Positions 44,380 to 53,144 of a stretch of 64,000 nucleotides of DNA are shown here, piece after piece. A program made the position numbers and the translations under genes. Each line of letters begins with the position of its first letter. Position 1 is the stretch's first letter. Source of the stretch: OLB11 sp041392835. GTDB lineage: Bacteria > Bacteroidota > Bacteroidia > Chitinophagales > Chitinophagaceae. The DNA lies in assembly GCA_041392835.1 (NCBI GenBank), contig JAWKLF010000002.1, forward strand, positions 186,001 to 250,000, given 5' to 3'. The notes beneath the pieces were generated by a model. That model was given only the letters and a program-made list of their open reading frames with translations. It did not search any database and was not told the DNA's origin.

Positions 44380-45321
44380 ATGAATAAAATTCTATTAGCA
44401 CTATGCCTTGCATTTTTTTTCCAAATAGCACAAGCGCAAACAGATAGCACAAAAGACTTCTTAAAAATCGAAAATGATGAACTCGATGATATTGAGAAAC
44501 TCTTAGAAGATGAAGAAAATGAAAAGCCCAAAAAGGAGTTTGCACGATACGCTTTTAAGTCTACCCGTGTAGTGATGGGGCAGAGTATGGAAATGGTAGG
44601 CAAAGGTGTTCTTGATTTTAGAATACTACATCGATTTGGCATGCTAAAAGGTGGCGTATATGAACTATTTGGTTTAGACCAGGCGAGTATGCGCATGAGT
44701 TTTGATTATGGAATTGCAAAAAACCTGTCTATAGGAATAGGCAGAAGCACCTTTGGAAAAGAATTTGATGGACATTTTAAATGGCGCATAGCACATCAAC
44801 ATACCAACGTTAATCCTATTCCTTTTTCATTAATTTGGGTTAGTGGTATAACTATAAATACTATTAAAGCAGATCCACAATTGCACTATTTTTTCTCTAA
44901 TCGTGTAGCCTATTTTAATCAACTGATTATAGGTCGAAAGTTCAGTGATGGCTTTACATTACAACTTTCGCCTACACTAGTACATCGAAACTTAGTAGAA
45001 CTACGTAGCGACAATAATGATATGTATGCATTAGGAGTTGGCAGTAGAATTCGCATTACAAAGCGAACTTCTTTTATATTAGATGCGTATCCGCTATTGT
45101 ATGGCTACAGACAAAATTATCATGTATTTCCTATGTCTATAGGATTTGATATAGAAACGGGAGGGCATGTATTTCAATTGCATGTTAGTAATGCAAGAGG
45201 TATGAATGAAAAAGCTTTTATTACAGAAACAACTCAAAAATGGGACAAAGGCGAAATCAATTTTGGATTTAATCTTTCAAGAGTTTTTACAATTAAGAAA
45301 AATACACAAGCTAATTTTTAG
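44380..45321 (+). CDS. DUF5777-family outer-membrane beta-barrel protein
   Basis: A 313-residue protein with signal peptide MNKILLALCLAFFFQIAQA, an acidic stretch (IENDELDDIEKLLEDEENEK) and then a barrel of alternating strands: FKSTRVVMGQSMEMVGKGVL, DFRILHRFG, LSIGIGRSTFGKEFDG. It ends with a strand and Phe (QANF), as outer-membrane proteins often do. The family is little studied and often placed near YceI and cytochrome genes in Bacteroidota. Last gene of the locus, with a strong terminator 18 bases on. It could be a porin or conduit partner for the periplasmic cytochromes; that is inference. Confidence 0.8.
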   Translation: MNKILLALCLAFFFQIAQAQTDSTKDFLKIENDELDDIEKLLEDEENEKPKKEFARYAFKSTRVVMGQSMEMVGKGVLDFRILHRFGMLKGGVYELFGLDQASMRMSFDYGIAKNLSIGIGRSTFGKEFDGHFKWRIAHQHTNVNPIPFSLIWVSGITINTIKADPQLHYFFSNRVAYFNQLIIGRKFSDGFTLQLSPTLVHRNLVELRSDNNDMYALGVGSRIRITKRTSFILDAYPLLYGYRQNYHVFPMSIGFDIETGGHVFQLHVSNARGMNEKAFITETTQKWDKGEINFGFNLSRVFTIKKNTQANF

Positions 45322-45339
45322 AGCGTTTTAAAAAAAGTC

Positions 45340-45368
45340 AAAAGACTGCATTTTATTTGCAGTCTTTT
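45340..45368 (+). terminator. Terminator after the DUF5777 gene
   Basis: aaaagactgca pairs with tgcagtctttt over a seven-base loop, then more T. Confidence 0.85.
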
Positions 45369-45449
45369 TTTTAAGCAAGATTTAAAACAAGTATGGAGTA
45401 GAAACAACCTAAAAAAGCGAACTACATCCACTACTTGCAATAAAGAAAG

Positions 45450-45523
45450 TGACCGCGGAAGGATTCGAACCCTCAACCCTCAGAGCCGAAATCTGATATT
45501 CTATCCAGTTGAACTACGCAGCC
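45450..45523 (-). tRNA. tRNA-Arg (TCG)
   Basis: Folds fully: acceptor GGCTGCG/CGCGGTC with two G-T pairs, D-arm GTTC/GAAT, anticodon arm TCAGA-TTTCGGC-TCTGA, T-arm GAGGG/CCTTC, discriminator A. Anticodon TCG reads CGA. CCA is not encoded. Confidence 0.95.
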
Positions 45524-45572
45524 AAAAAAACAAAATTACTCTTTTTCACAGTATTAAAAAATCTTTGCTTTG

Positions 45573-46358
45573 CTAGATAGAGCCTGTTCGCCCACCATCT
45601 ACACAAATGCTTTGGCCAGTTATATAAGATGCTGCTGGGCTTGCCAAAAAAGCCGCTAATGCCGCTATTTCTTCCGGCTCGCCAAAACGCTTCATGGGTA
45701 TTTCATGGAGCATTTCTTCTTCAACCTCCGATTTATCTTTAGCACTTTTGTTTGATTTATTTTCTATAATAGCCGATAAACGTGCTGTAGCAGTAGCTCC
45801 AGGCAATACATTATTGACCGTGATACCCCAAGAGGCAACTTCATTAGCTAATGTTTTGGACCACGCTGCTACAGCAGCCCTTGTAGTATTGCTTACACCC
45901 AAATTGGCCAAAGGAATTTTTACAGAAGTAGAAATCACATTAATAATACGTCCAAATGCCGCTTTTTTCATAGCTGGCAAGCAGGCCATAGCCAATTGAT
46001 GATTATTTATTAAATGAAGTTGATAAGCCGCTAAAAATTGGTTAGTTTCGGCATCACTAATTTTTCCTGCGGGCGGACCTCCTGTATTATTGATTAGTAT
46101 ATGAATTGTTTTTTCTTGAACTATTTTTTCAATAGCTTGTTTTACCATTGTAGTGTCCGAAAAATCGGCCACAGCATAGCTATGTTGTTGGTTTTGCTTT
46201 GTATCTAAAGTAGATAATGCTGTTTCTAAAGCCTCTTGGTTGCGTGCCATCAGTGTACAATTGGCTCCCAACAGAGCCAACTCTTTGGCTATTGCCAATC
46301 CTATACCCTGTGTGCTACCACATATCAGTGCATTTTTTTGAGTAAGAGATATATTCAT
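45573..46358 (-). CDS. SDR-family protein with altered catalytic motif
   Basis: A 261-residue SDR with ICGSTQGIGLAIAKEL as dinucleotide loop and NNTGGPPAGKI in place of NNAG. Where the active site normally reads YxxxK, it has SNTTRAAVAAWSKTLANEV: Tyr becomes Ser or is displaced, and Lys becomes Arg. This LGVSNTTR form is a known SDR subgroup often labelled 3-oxoacyl-ACP reductase by similarity, but the chemistry is uncertain. The end ASYITGQSICVDGGRTGSI is standard. It follows the barrel-like gene at 46365 by six bases on the same strand. Confidence 0.88.
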   Translation of the reverse strand: MNISLTQKNALICGSTQGIGLAIAKELALLGANCTLMARNQEALETALSTLDTKQNQQHSYAVADFSDTTMVKQAIEKIVQEKTIHILINNTGGPPAGKISDAETNQFLAAYQLHLINNHQLAMACLPAMKKAAFGRIINVISTSVKIPLANLGVSNTTRAAVAAWSKTLANEVASWGITVNNVLPGATATARLSAIIENKSNKSAKDKSEVEEEMLHEIPMKRFGEPEEIAALAAFLASPAASYITGQSICVDGGRTGSI

Positions 46359-46364
46359 AGTTTC

Positions 46365-47081
46365 TTATTCGTCAATTGCGTCATTCACACTTTCTACAGT
46401 GTCTTTGTTTACTTTTATTTTCGGTTTGCGCTTTCCTAAAGAAGAAAAATCCAATCCAAGTCCTAATGTAAAAAGACGAGCTTCGTAGTTATAATTGGCT
46501 GCATGATTAGGATTGAAAAAATTGCACCAATAGCTATTGGCTGTTATAGAAAATCCATTGATGTTTATACCCGCAAAATACGAGGGCATCCATATGTTTG
46601 TACGACTGCTAAAAAACTGATGGTCTTTAACTTTCGTGTCTCCTACAAATTTTTTCCATTTATAATCTACAGCAAAACTCATGTCTACACCTGTCTTAAA
46701 CGACACTCTTCTATTGGCACTATGTATTTTTAATCCAAAAGGTGCGCCCACCGTATAAACTCTGTGTTTGTTTTTTACGCTATCATTGTATTTAACGATG
46801 AGTCCAATATTTTTTAAATTTAAGCCAGTAAAAACGGATGCGTGTTGGCCCAATTTATAATTAAAATCTACACCCATATTGAAATAATATGTATAGCGAG
46901 GAACGGTAGAATACTCCTTGTTTAAAATAGAAAATTTAGCAAATTGCAATAGGCTACCTTCTACTCCGGTACTGGTATAAAAATTAGGGTCTTTATAATA
47001 CACTTTTTGTTTACGAAGCACTTGCGATTGGGCACTGCTAAAAAAAGCAACTAACAAGATAATAGATAAAAGATGTTTCAT
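46365..47081 (-). CDS. Predicted outer-membrane beta-barrel protein
   Basis: A 238-residue protein with signal peptide MKHLLSIILLVAFFSSAQSQ and alternating aromatic strands (RYTYYFNMGVDFNYKLG, ASVFTGLNLKNIGLIVKYND, VYTVGAPFGLKIHS). This suggests an eight- to ten-strand barrel of the general PorT/OMP type, with a charged C-terminal tail (KRKPKIKVNKDTVESVNDAIDE). No family is recognised. It is probably co-transcribed with the SDR downstream. Confidence 0.7.
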   Translation of the reverse strand: MKHLLSIILLVAFFSSAQSQVLRKQKVYYKDPNFYTSTGVEGSLLQFAKFSILNKEYSTVPRYTYYFNMGVDFNYKLGQHASVFTGLNLKNIGLIVKYNDSVKNKHRVYTVGAPFGLKIHSANRRVSFKTGVDMSFAVDYKWKKFVGDTKVKDHQFFSSRTNIWMPSYFAGININGFSITANSYWCNFFNPNHAANYNYEARLFTLGLGLDFSSLGKRKPKIKVNKDTVESVNDAIDE

Positions 47082-47181
47082 GCTGAATGTTTTTTATTTT
47101 GAAATGCAAAGTAAAATCAAAAAAAGAATATAAAGAGTAGATTGTCTTACTTGTTTTATTTTCAATACGCCTAGAATGAAG

Positions 47182-47189
47182 TATTTTTG
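47182..47189 (+). promoter_or_regulatory. -7 promoter box of serS
   Basis: TATTTTTG, 20 bases before the ATG at 47210. No clear -33 element. Confidence 0.45.
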
Positions 47190-47209
47190 CATCTCAATTC
47201 GATTTTTTT

Positions 47210-48481
47210 ATGCTGCAATTACAAACTTTACGTACCCAAAAAGACCACGTTATAGAGCGACTACAAGTCAAAAATGTTTCTGCCGCTTCACTCGTTGAAG
47301 ACATATTGGCTATAGATGAAGAAAGAAGAAAAGTTCAAAGCGAAAACGACGATTTTTTAGCAAAAATAAATGCAGCTTCTAAAGAAATTGGCAAGCTTAT
47401 GGCTACTGGAAAAAATGACGAAGCCGAGCTTAAAAAAACCGAAGTAGCGCAATACAAAGAACAAAGCAGACTTCTACAAGAAAAATTAAATCTACTTGAA
47501 AGCAGACAACAAGAAGAATTAGTAAAATTGCCTAACCTACCTAGTGGCTTAGTGCCTCTAGGAAAAACGCCAGAAGACAATGAAATCATCAAACAAGTAG
47601 ATCAACTGCCTACACTAATAGCAGGTGCACAAGCACACTGGGATTTGTGTACAAAATATCAATTAATAGACTTTGAATTGGGCACCAAGATTACAGGCGC
47701 TGGCTTCCCTGTGTATACAGGGCAAGGTGCCAAATTGCAACGCGCTCTTATACAATATTTTTTAGATTTCAATACGCAAGCTGGCTATCACGAAGTGCAA
47801 GTACCCTATATGGTCAATGCAGCCTCGGCCTATGCTACGGGTCAGCTTCCAGACAAAGAAGGCCAAATGTATCATGCCACACAAGATGATTTTTATTTAA
47901 TACCTACGGCCGAAGTGCCTGTTACCAATATGTATAGAGATGAGTTGCTCAAAGAAGAAGACCTACCTATACAGCTTACTGCATATTCGGCCTGCTTTCG
48001 CAGAGAAGCTGGCAGCTATGGCAAAGACGTAAGAGGTCTTAACCGCTTACATCAATTTGACAAAGTAGAAATTGTACAATTTACTACTCCCGAAAATTCT
48101 TATACTGCCTTAAATAATATGGTAGCTCATGTAGAAAAACTTATACTTTCGCTTGGTCTACCCTACCGTATACTACGCTTATGCGGTGGCGACATGAGTT
48201 TTGCTTCTGCGCTAACCTATGATTTTGAAGTGTTTAGTGCTGCACAAGAGCGATGGTTAGAGGTAAGCTCCGTTTCCAATTTTGAAACCTTCCAAACCAA
48301 TAGAATGAAATTGCGATATAAACCCAAAGATGGCAAAACCCAATTGGCTCATTCGCTCAATGGCTCATCGTTGGCCTTGCCTCGTATTGTAGCATGTCTG
48401 TTGGAAAACAATCAAACCGATCAAGGTATTAAAATACCAGAAGTGCTTGTTCCATATTTTGGCAAAGACTATATAGCTTAA
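47210..48481 (+). CDS. serS: Seryl-tRNA synthetase
   Basis: Class II synthetase of 423 residues. The N-terminal coiled-coil arm (about 30-105) is followed by the catalytic core with TAEVPVTNMYRDE, motif 2 FRREAGSYGKDVRGLNRLHQ and motif 3 region LPRIVACLLENNQ, ending IPEVLVPYFGKDYIA. All are normal for SerRS. First of the run serS-terC-murF/alr; nine bases separate it from terC. Confidence 0.98.
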   Translation: MLQLQTLRTQKDHVIERLQVKNVSAASLVEDILAIDEERRKVQSENDDFLAKINAASKEIGKLMATGKNDEAELKKTEVAQYKEQSRLLQEKLNLLESRQQEELVKLPNLPSGLVPLGKTPEDNEIIKQVDQLPTLIAGAQAHWDLCTKYQLIDFELGTKITGAGFPVYTGQGAKLQRALIQYFLDFNTQAGYHEVQVPYMVNAASAYATGQLPDKEGQMYHATQDDFYLIPTAEVPVTNMYRDELLKEEDLPIQLTAYSACFRREAGSYGKDVRGLNRLHQFDKVEIVQFTTPENSYTALNNMVAHVEKLILSLGLPYRILRLCGGDMSFASALTYDFEVFSAAQERWLEVSSVSNFETFQTNRMKLRYKPKDGKTQLAHSLNGSSLALPRIVACLLENNQTDQGIKIPEVLVPYFGKDYIA

Positions 48482-48490
48482 CTTTGATAC

Positions 48491-49426
48491 ATGCAAAACG
48501 AAGTCTTAGGCTATATTATTTTTATTGCTGCTTTAGTGATTTCTTTAATGCTGGATATTTTTATATTTAGTAAAAACAATCAAGAAACAAGTTTAACATC
48601 GGCTGTTAAACAGTATTTTTTTTGGGTTGCTATTGCATTAGGATATGCAATTTTTTTGTATCAACAATACGGTCCCAACAAATCGGTACTCTATATTTCC
48701 TCCTACCTCATGGAAATGTCGCTATCTATAGATAATATATTTGTCTTTGTCCTGGTATTTTCATCTTTAAAAATAAAAAAAGAGAATATTGGATTCTTAC
48801 TCATGATAGGCATCGTCGTTGCCATTCTATTGCGCATTCTATTTATTAGTTTGGGTATCGCTTTAGTTAGAGAGTTTCATTGGGTCATGTATATTTTTGG
48901 TATTTTTTTAATCTATAGTGGATTCAAATTATTTTTTTACGACCATCAAGACGAACAAGATATTACCGAAGGCAAAACGTATAAACTCATACGAAAATAT
49001 TTACGATATACAGATATTGAACCTGAAGGAAAATTTACAATTAAAAAAAACAATAAAGTCTATTTTACAAAACTCTCTCTTGTTATTTTACTTATTGGTT
49101 TTACCGACATTGTTTTTGCTCTGGATTCTATTCCTGCTGTTTTTGCTATCACCACAGATAACTTAATAGTTTACTCTTCAAATATTTTTGCAGTATTAGG
49201 ACTAAGGGCTTTATTTTTTATTGTTCAAAACATGGCAAATAAATTTGACTATCTACAACAAGGCATAGCTGTAGTATTGCTTTATATAGGAGCCAAAATG
49301 TTTTTAGACTTGATTCATATAGAAATACCAACCTATATATCTTTACTAGTGATTATACTTTGTCTTAGTGGCGGTATTTTGTATTCAATAAAATACGATA
49401 AACCTATTAAACCAAACAAACATTGA
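48491..49426 (+). CDS. TerC-family membrane protein
   Basis: A 311-residue integral membrane protein of about eight to nine helices. The family motifs are the two acidic helices: SLSIDNIFVFVLVFSSL in the first half and TDIVFALDSIPAVFAIT in the second, whose buried Asp residues are thought to bind a metal ion. TerC relatives act in manganese export and are linked to metal supply for exported enzymes. It overlaps the next gene by four bases (TTGA). Confidence 0.93.
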   Translation: MQNEVLGYIIFIAALVISLMLDIFIFSKNNQETSLTSAVKQYFFWVAIALGYAIFLYQQYGPNKSVLYISSYLMEMSLSIDNIFVFVLVFSSLKIKKENIGFLLMIGIVVAILLRILFISLGIALVREFHWVMYIFGIFLIYSGFKLFFYDHQDEQDITEGKTYKLIRKYLRYTDIEPEGKFTIKKNNKVYFTKLSLVILLIGFTDIVFALDSIPAVFAITTDNLIVYSSNIFAVLGLRALFFIVQNMANKFDYLQQGIAVVLLYIGAKMFLDLIHIEIPTYISLLVIILCLSGGILYSIKYDKPIKPNKH

Positions 49427-51918
49427 TAAACACCTTATTCCTTCAAGAAGTACTTACATCTCAGTTACTTGCCCGTGGTGAGGAATTTATCATTGATACG
49501 ATTTTAACAGATAGCCGAAAAATAGTATTTCCACAAACTGCACTATTTGTTTGTTTGGTTACAAACAAGCGCAATGCTCATCAATTTATTCAGGAAGCAT
49601 ATGCAAAAGGTGTACGAAGTTTTATAGTTAGCGAAGCCGTAGACATTGAAAAACTTCATGGTGCATGGATATATCAAGTGTCAGATACCTTGATGGCTCT
49701 TCAACAACTTGCTATATATCATAGCAAACATTTTGACATACCCACTATAGGCATCACCGGTAGCAATGGAAAAACTATAGTCAAAGAACTTTTAAATCAA
49801 TTATTAGAACCCGATTATCGTATAGTACGTAGTCCTAAAAGCTACAACTCACAATTGGGTGTGGCACTTAGTGTGTGGCAAAAAAATGCAGATCATAATT
49901 TAGCCTTATTTGAAGCTGGCATTTCTATGCCAGGCGAAATGGAACGATTAGAAAAAATGATACGACCTACAACAGGTATTTTTACTACTATAGGCGAAGC
50001 ACACAATGATGGATTTTTGAATAATAAACATAAAATCACTGAAAAGCTTAAGCTATTTACAAACTGTAAAAGGCTCTTTTACAATAAAGATTTTCATGAA
50101 TTGCATGAATGTATTTTACAATTTTCACACCATATCAATACAAACAATGAAAATCGAATTCAACTTTATACATGGAGTTATAAGTATGAATCTGATTTAC
50201 AAATAACACGTATAGATAAACAAAAAACACATGCTAATGTTTATGCCATTTATCAACAAAAAGAAATACAAATATCATTGCCCTTTTTAGATAATGCCTA
50301 CATTGAAGATGTAATTCCCTGTTGGCTACTTATGCTTACAGAGGGCTATGCCAATGAGGTGTTTGCACAGCGCTGCATGCAACTGAGCGCTATAGCTATG
50401 CGTCTGGAATTGAAAAAAGGCATTAACTACTGCACACTTATTAATGATAGTTATAGTGCAGACATATCTTCGCTTACTATAGCACTCGACTTTTTAACGC
50501 AACAAAAACAACATAGCGATTATTGCGTAATCCTCTCAGATATATTGCAAAGTGGAAGAGAAAATGAATTGTATGAAGAAATAGCGTCTTTGCTAGAGCA
50601 GAAAAAAATAAGACGTTTTATTGGTATAGGCGAAGCCATAACAAAAAATAAAAGTGCATTTAGAAAATACAGAAAAATCCAAACTACTTTTTTCCCAAGC
50701 ACTGATGTGTTTTTAAAAAATATTGACACTTCTTCTTTTAACAATGAAACGATATTAATAAAAGGTGCTCGTAAATTTGAATTTGAAAAAATAGCCGCCC
50801 GACTTGAAGAGCGTATACATCAAACTGTACTTGAAATCAATCTAAACGCTTTACTCGAAAATTTATATACCTATAAAAAACACATCCAAGGAAAAACTAA
50901 AATTATGGCCATGGTAAAAGCTTTCTCTTATGGCAGTGGAAGTTTTGAAATAGCCAACAAACTACAATACGAAGGCATTAATTATTTGGCGGTGGCTTAT
51001 ACCGACGAAGGTATAGAACTTCGCAAAAAAAATATAAGCTTGCCTATCATGGTTATGAATCCGGATATCAATTCGTTTTCATACATGTCTGAATGGAATT
51101 TAGAACCTGAAATATATAATTTCAAAACTTTAGAGCGCATTATAGCAGTTATCAAAGAAAATAATTTATCTACTTGCGCTATACATCTTAAATTAGATAC
51201 TGGCATGCACCGCTTAGGATTTGATGCCAGCGACATAGCTCAACTCATCCAAGTATTAAACCAAGAAAAAGCTATCAAAGTGCTTTCGGTTTTTTCGCAC
51301 CTTTCGGGCAGTGAAGAAAAAGAGTTAGACCTTTTTACTATTCACCAAGCAAACGAATTTACTACGATGTGTACGGCATTAGAAAAAGGTCTTGGATATT
51401 CTTTTATCAAACATATCTGCAATTCCTCAGGCATCGTACGTCACCCCGATTTGCATTTTGATATGGTAAGACTTGGCTTAGGCTTGTACGGTATAGATAG
51501 TAGTGGCGAAATTCAACATCAACTTAAAAATGTATCTACACTTAAAAGTATAATAGCACAAATAAAACATGTGCCACAGCAAGAAACTGTTGGCTATAAC
51601 CGCAAAGGTGTATTGGATCGCGATACTCGAATAGGCACCGTATGTATAGGCTATGCCGATGGCATTAGCCGACAGCTAGGCAATGGGCGTGGCAAAATGC
51701 TTATACATGGTCAGCTGGCACCCATAGTGGGCAATGTATGCATGGATATGTGTATGCTCGACATAACAGATATACCCGATTGTAAGGAAGGCGATGAAGT
51801 AATTATTTTTGGAAAAGAATTATCAGCTGAACAGCTTGCCAAATGGGCACATACTATACCTTATGAAATTTTAACCAATGTATCGCAACGTGTTAAACGT
51901 ATTTATTATGAAGAATAA
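49423..51918 (+). CDS. Bifunctional MurF ligase / alanine racemase
   Basis: An 831-residue fusion. Residues 1 to about 460 are MurF, which adds D-Ala-D-Ala to UDP-MurNAc-tripeptide: ATP loop GITGSNGKT at 110-118 and NDSYSADISSLTIALDFL. Residues about 465-831 are a fold-type III alanine racemase with PLP lysine Lys499 in AMVKAFSYGSG and the C-terminal GYADGISRQLGNGRG and VGNVCMDMCMLDI. One chain makes D-Ala and uses its dipeptide, a fusion common in Bacteroidota. The start is TTG at 49423, overlapping the terC stop; no ATG lies nearby in frame. Confidence 0.96.
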   Translation: MINTLFLQEVLTSQLLARGEEFIIDTILTDSRKIVFPQTALFVCLVTNKRNAHQFIQEAYAKGVRSFIVSEAVDIEKLHGAWIYQVSDTLMALQQLAIYHSKHFDIPTIGITGSNGKTIVKELLNQLLEPDYRIVRSPKSYNSQLGVALSVWQKNADHNLALFEAGISMPGEMERLEKMIRPTTGIFTTIGEAHNDGFLNNKHKITEKLKLFTNCKRLFYNKDFHELHECILQFSHHINTNNENRIQLYTWSYKYESDLQITRIDKQKTHANVYAIYQQKEIQISLPFLDNAYIEDVIPCWLLMLTEGYANEVFAQRCMQLSAIAMRLELKKGINYCTLINDSYSADISSLTIALDFLTQQKQHSDYCVILSDILQSGRENELYEEIASLLEQKKIRRFIGIGEAITKNKSAFRKYRKIQTTFFPSTDVFLKNIDTSSFNNETILIKGARKFEFEKIAARLEERIHQTVLEINLNALLENLYTYKKHIQGKTKIMAMVKAFSYGSGSFEIANKLQYEGINYLAVAYTDEGIELRKKNISLPIMVMNPDINSFSYMSEWNLEPEIYNFKTLERIIAVIKENNLSTCAIHLKLDTGMHRLGFDASDIAQLIQVLNQEKAIKVLSVFSHLSGSEEKELDLFTIHQANEFTTMCTALEKGLGYSFIKHICNSSGIVRHPDLHFDMVRLGLGLYGIDSSGEIQHQLKNVSTLKSIIAQIKHVPQQETVGYNRKGVLDRDTRIGTVCIGYADGISRQLGNGRGKMLIHGQLAPIVGNVCMDMCMLDITDIPDCKEGDEVIIFGKELSAEQLAKWAHTIPYEILTNVSQRVKRIYYEE

Positions 51919-52038
51919 GCTATATACGAAAGCCAAGGGCTACTCTTTTTGAATAGTACTTTATGCCTATGCTTGGGTTTATTGTATAATGTTATAAAAA
52001 ACTTTATTCTTCTATGAATCTATACTTTACATATATAG

Positions 52039-52046
52039 TACATTTG
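52039..52046 (+). promoter_or_regulatory. -7 promoter box of the SAM hydrolase-aroBA operon
   Basis: TACATTTG ends four bases before the ATG at 52051: probably leaderless. No TTTG is seen at -33. Confidence 0.55.
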
Positions 52047-52050
52047 TTGC

Positions 52051-52854
52051 ATGCTTGCAGTAACCCTTACCTCCGACTTTGGCGATCAGCACTATGCTAT
52101 AGCCAGCATAAAGGGTACACTGTTGCGATCATTTCCGGGTGCTCAGATTATTGACATAGCTCACCACATTACACCATACCACACTCAACAAGCGGCTTAT
52201 ATTTTCAAACAAGCATATGACAGATTTCCGGCACAAACGATTCATTTTATTTTCAATAACATGTTTCAACAAAATGCAAAACAACTGCTCTATGTGTACA
52301 TGCGAGAACAACATATTTTTTGTGCAGACAATGGTATTTTAACCTTATTATTTGATCACGAACCCGTACAATTATTTAGATTAAATTATACTTTTAAAAC
52401 AGAAAATTATACTTTAAAAAATATTTTAACTCAATTTATTAATCACGCCCAAGCACTGTTAGAACACGATACCGAATTGCACTTTATACCCATTGATGTA
52501 AATGATATAGTAGTAAAACACAGAAGTAGAGCAAGCTATAACCAAAACGTATTGGATGCTGGAATACAATATATAGATCGCTATGGCAATGTGGTATTAA
52601 ATGCCAGCAAAGAAGACTTTGATGAAGTAGCGCTCAATAGGCCATTTGAAATACGGTTTGTAGATGGTACCGTAATAAAAGCATTGAGCAAAGGATATAT
52701 AGATTCTGCAAATGGCAGAGCTATTTGTTTTTTTAACGATGCTGGCTTTTTAGAAATAGCTGTTCGAAATGGCGATGCGTCCAAACTACTTGGGCTAAGA
52801 GAACAAGGAGAAGAATCTATTTTTTACCATAGCATAAAAATAAAATTTGAATGA
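52051..52854 (+). CDS. SAM hydroxide adenosyltransferase-family protein (DUF62)
   Basis: A 267-residue member of the family that includes fluorinase and chlorinase. N-terminal LTSDFGDQHYAIASIKGTLL and IIDIAHHITPYHTQQAAY are diagnostic; CADNGILTLLF and YIDRYGNVVLNA follow, and the smaller C-terminal barrel ends the protein. Most bacterial members hydrolyse S-adenosylmethionine to adenosine and methionine; nothing here suggests halogen use. First gene of a four-gene run with 1-4 base overlaps (then ABM, aroB, aroA). Confidence 0.92.
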   Translation: MLAVTLTSDFGDQHYAIASIKGTLLRSFPGAQIIDIAHHITPYHTQQAAYIFKQAYDRFPAQTIHFIFNNMFQQNAKQLLYVYMREQHIFCADNGILTLLFDHEPVQLFRLNYTFKTENYTLKNILTQFINHAQALLEHDTELHFIPIDVNDIVVKHRSRASYNQNVLDAGIQYIDRYGNVVLNASKEDFDEVALNRPFEIRFVDGTVIKALSKGYIDSANGRAICFFNDAGFLEIAVRNGDASKLLGLREQGEESIFYHSIKIKFE

Positions 52855-53144
52855 TACGTATAGTTCGCATGCACTTTAAAGAAGGATATATTGAGCATTT
52901 TCAACGTGAATTTGAACAACGATATAAAAAAATTCGACATGCCGATGGATGCCAATACTTGGCTCTTTGGCAAGATGAAAATGATAAACAAATATTTTAT
53001 ACGTATAGCATTTGGCAAAGCCCACAACATTTAGAAAATTATCGGCATTCAGCACTTTTTAATGAAACTTGGAGTATCGTCAAACCTTGGTTTGAGAGCA
53101 AAGCACAAGCTTTTTCTGCAAATGAAATTATGCATCTATCTTAA
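52851..53144 (+). CDS. Antibiotic biosynthesis monooxygenase-domain protein
   Basis: A 97-residue dimeric alpha/beta-barrel protein (ABM fold): IRIVRMHFKEGYIEHFQREFEQ as the first strand-helix, GCQYLALWQDENDKQIFYTYSIW in the middle, and SALFNETWSIVKPWF at the end. Relatives include quinol monooxygenases and haem-degrading enzymes, but many are uncharacterised. It overlaps the SAM hydrolase gene by four bases and aroB by one base (TAATG). Confidence 0.85.
   Translation: MIRIVRMHFKEGYIEHFQREFEQRYKKIRHADGCQYLALWQDENDKQIFYTYSIWQSPQHLENYRHSALFNETWSIVKPWFESKAQAFSANEIMHLS

Noticed and set aside
52051..52854. Fluorinase or chlorinase activity
   Set aside because: Only the general family motifs are seen; most members are SAM hydrolases and no halogen-specific residues can be claimed from this sequence.
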